Origin: Lachnospiraceae bacterium UBA7110
GTDB taxonomy: Bacteria > Bacillota > Clostridia > Lachnospirales > Lachnospiraceae
Direction of reading: 5' to 3'
Length of the DNA: 6,539 nucleotides
Assembly (NCBI GenBank): GCA_002492295.1
Contig: DKYC01000020.1
Location: 1-6,539, forward strand
The position numbers and the translations under genes were made by a program. Under the pieces are notes generated by a model. That model made no database searches. It was not told the origin of the DNA and worked only from the letters and a program-made list of their open reading frames with translations. Positions 6,136 through 6,539 of the stretch are shown here, one piece after another; position 1 is the stretch's first letter; every line of letters starts with the position of its first letter.

Positions 6136-6539
6136 TCAGGAATTACACAGCAGCAGCTTCGTATACTCCTCCCTGGGGTGTCCAAAAATTTCCTCCGTCT
6201 CCCCTGTCTCGATGATCCGTCCGTTCTTCATCACCATAATCCTGTCGCACATCTGATATACCACATTAATATCATGGGAAATAAACAGGCACGCCAGCCG
6301 AAGCTCTTTCTGAAGCTCCCGCAGCAGATCCATAATCTGCGCCTGAATAGTCACATCCAGCGCCGACACTGGCTCATCTGCCACAATAAAGCCCGGATGC
6401 GTGATCAGCGCCTGTGCGATGCTGACACGCTGCCGCTGGCCGCCGCTGAGCTGCGAAGGCTTCCTGAAGAAATATTTTTCGTCCATACCCACACGGCGGA
6501 GCATATCATATGCCGCTGATTCCATGTCCGCCTTCGTCA
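6136..6539 (-). CDS. Oligopeptide/nickel-type ABC transporter ATP-binding protein, 5' end off the window
   Basis: The frame is open to the window edge, showing about 134 codons of the C-terminal half of a cytosolic ABC ATPase. Visible in order are the signature motif with its flank, LSGGQRQRVSIAQAL; the Walker B and D-loop segment FIVADEPVSALDV, typical of Opp/Dpp/Nik importers; and the H-loop FISHDINVV. The Walker A half lies outside the window. The stop comes soon after EEIFGHPREEYTKLLL, so the protein lacks the longer C-terminal extension of OppD/OppF and resembles shorter family members such as NikE. Peptides, nickel or glutathione-like substrates cannot be told apart from this part. The internal ATG at 6525 is not the true start, because coding sequence continues upstream. 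No terminator is visible before the flagellin-like gene's promoter region. Confidence 0.93.
   Translation of the reverse strand, partial: TKADMESAAYDMLRRVGMDEKYFFRKPSQLSGGQRQRVSIAQALITHPGFIVADEPVSALDVTIQAQIMDLLRELQKELRLACLFISHDINVVYQMCDRIMVMKNGRIIETGETEEIFGHPREEYTKLLLCNS

Noticed and set aside
6136..6539. ABC ATPase as a truncated pseudogene
   Set aside because: The frame stays open to the window edge and all visible motifs are intact, so the missing half is due to the window boundary.

Overview
The window looks like chromosomal DNA from an anaerobic Firmicute of the Lachnospiraceae type. The evidence is the single-chain clostridial form of FGAM synthase, an FMN-riboswitch-controlled ECF riboflavin transporter, a short flagellin-like protein of a kind I associate with that family, strong AGGAG-type ribosome binding sites and sigma-A-like promoters. 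This assignment is inferred from protein character only. All four genes lie on the minus strand, so transcription runs from high to low coordinates. I found no convincing plus-strand gene, tRNA, rRNA, CRISPR array or intact mobile element.

Layout in transcription order. 6539-6136: the C-terminal half of an oligopeptide/nickel-type ABC transporter ATPase, cut by the window edge. 6135-5910: an intergenic region with a cluster of direct and inverted repeats and then a good sigma-A-type promoter. 5909-5148: a 253-residue flagellin-like protein whose D1 core is conventional but whose two D0 ends are shortened or strongly altered. 5147-4928: a gene-free stretch rich in potential RNA structure, including two helices arranged as a pseudoknot and a strong GC-rich hairpin. 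4927-4555: promoter, FMN (RFN) riboswitch, intrinsic terminator and ribosome binding site. 4554-3799: ribU, the substrate-binding membrane subunit for riboflavin uptake. 3798-3570: a second promoter and a leader of about 175 nt. 3569-1: purL, 1189 codons in one uninterrupted frame, missing only its extreme C-terminus.

How the parts work together. When FMN is scarce the riboswitch should let transcription pass the terminator at 4661-4693 and express ribU. No terminator is visible between ribU and purL, so some readthrough into purL is possible, although purL has its own promoter just behind ribU. ABC-ATPase and flagellin-like gene appear unrelated in function to the ribU/purL pair.

The most interesting unexplained signal is in the purL leader. 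One 10-nt arm can pair with either an upstream or a downstream near-identical 10-nt arm, which is the layout of a two-state RNA switch. It does not match the purine, PRPP or other purine-gene riboswitch consensus sequences that I know. The structured stretch downstream of the flagellin-like gene and the altered D0 ends of that protein come next.
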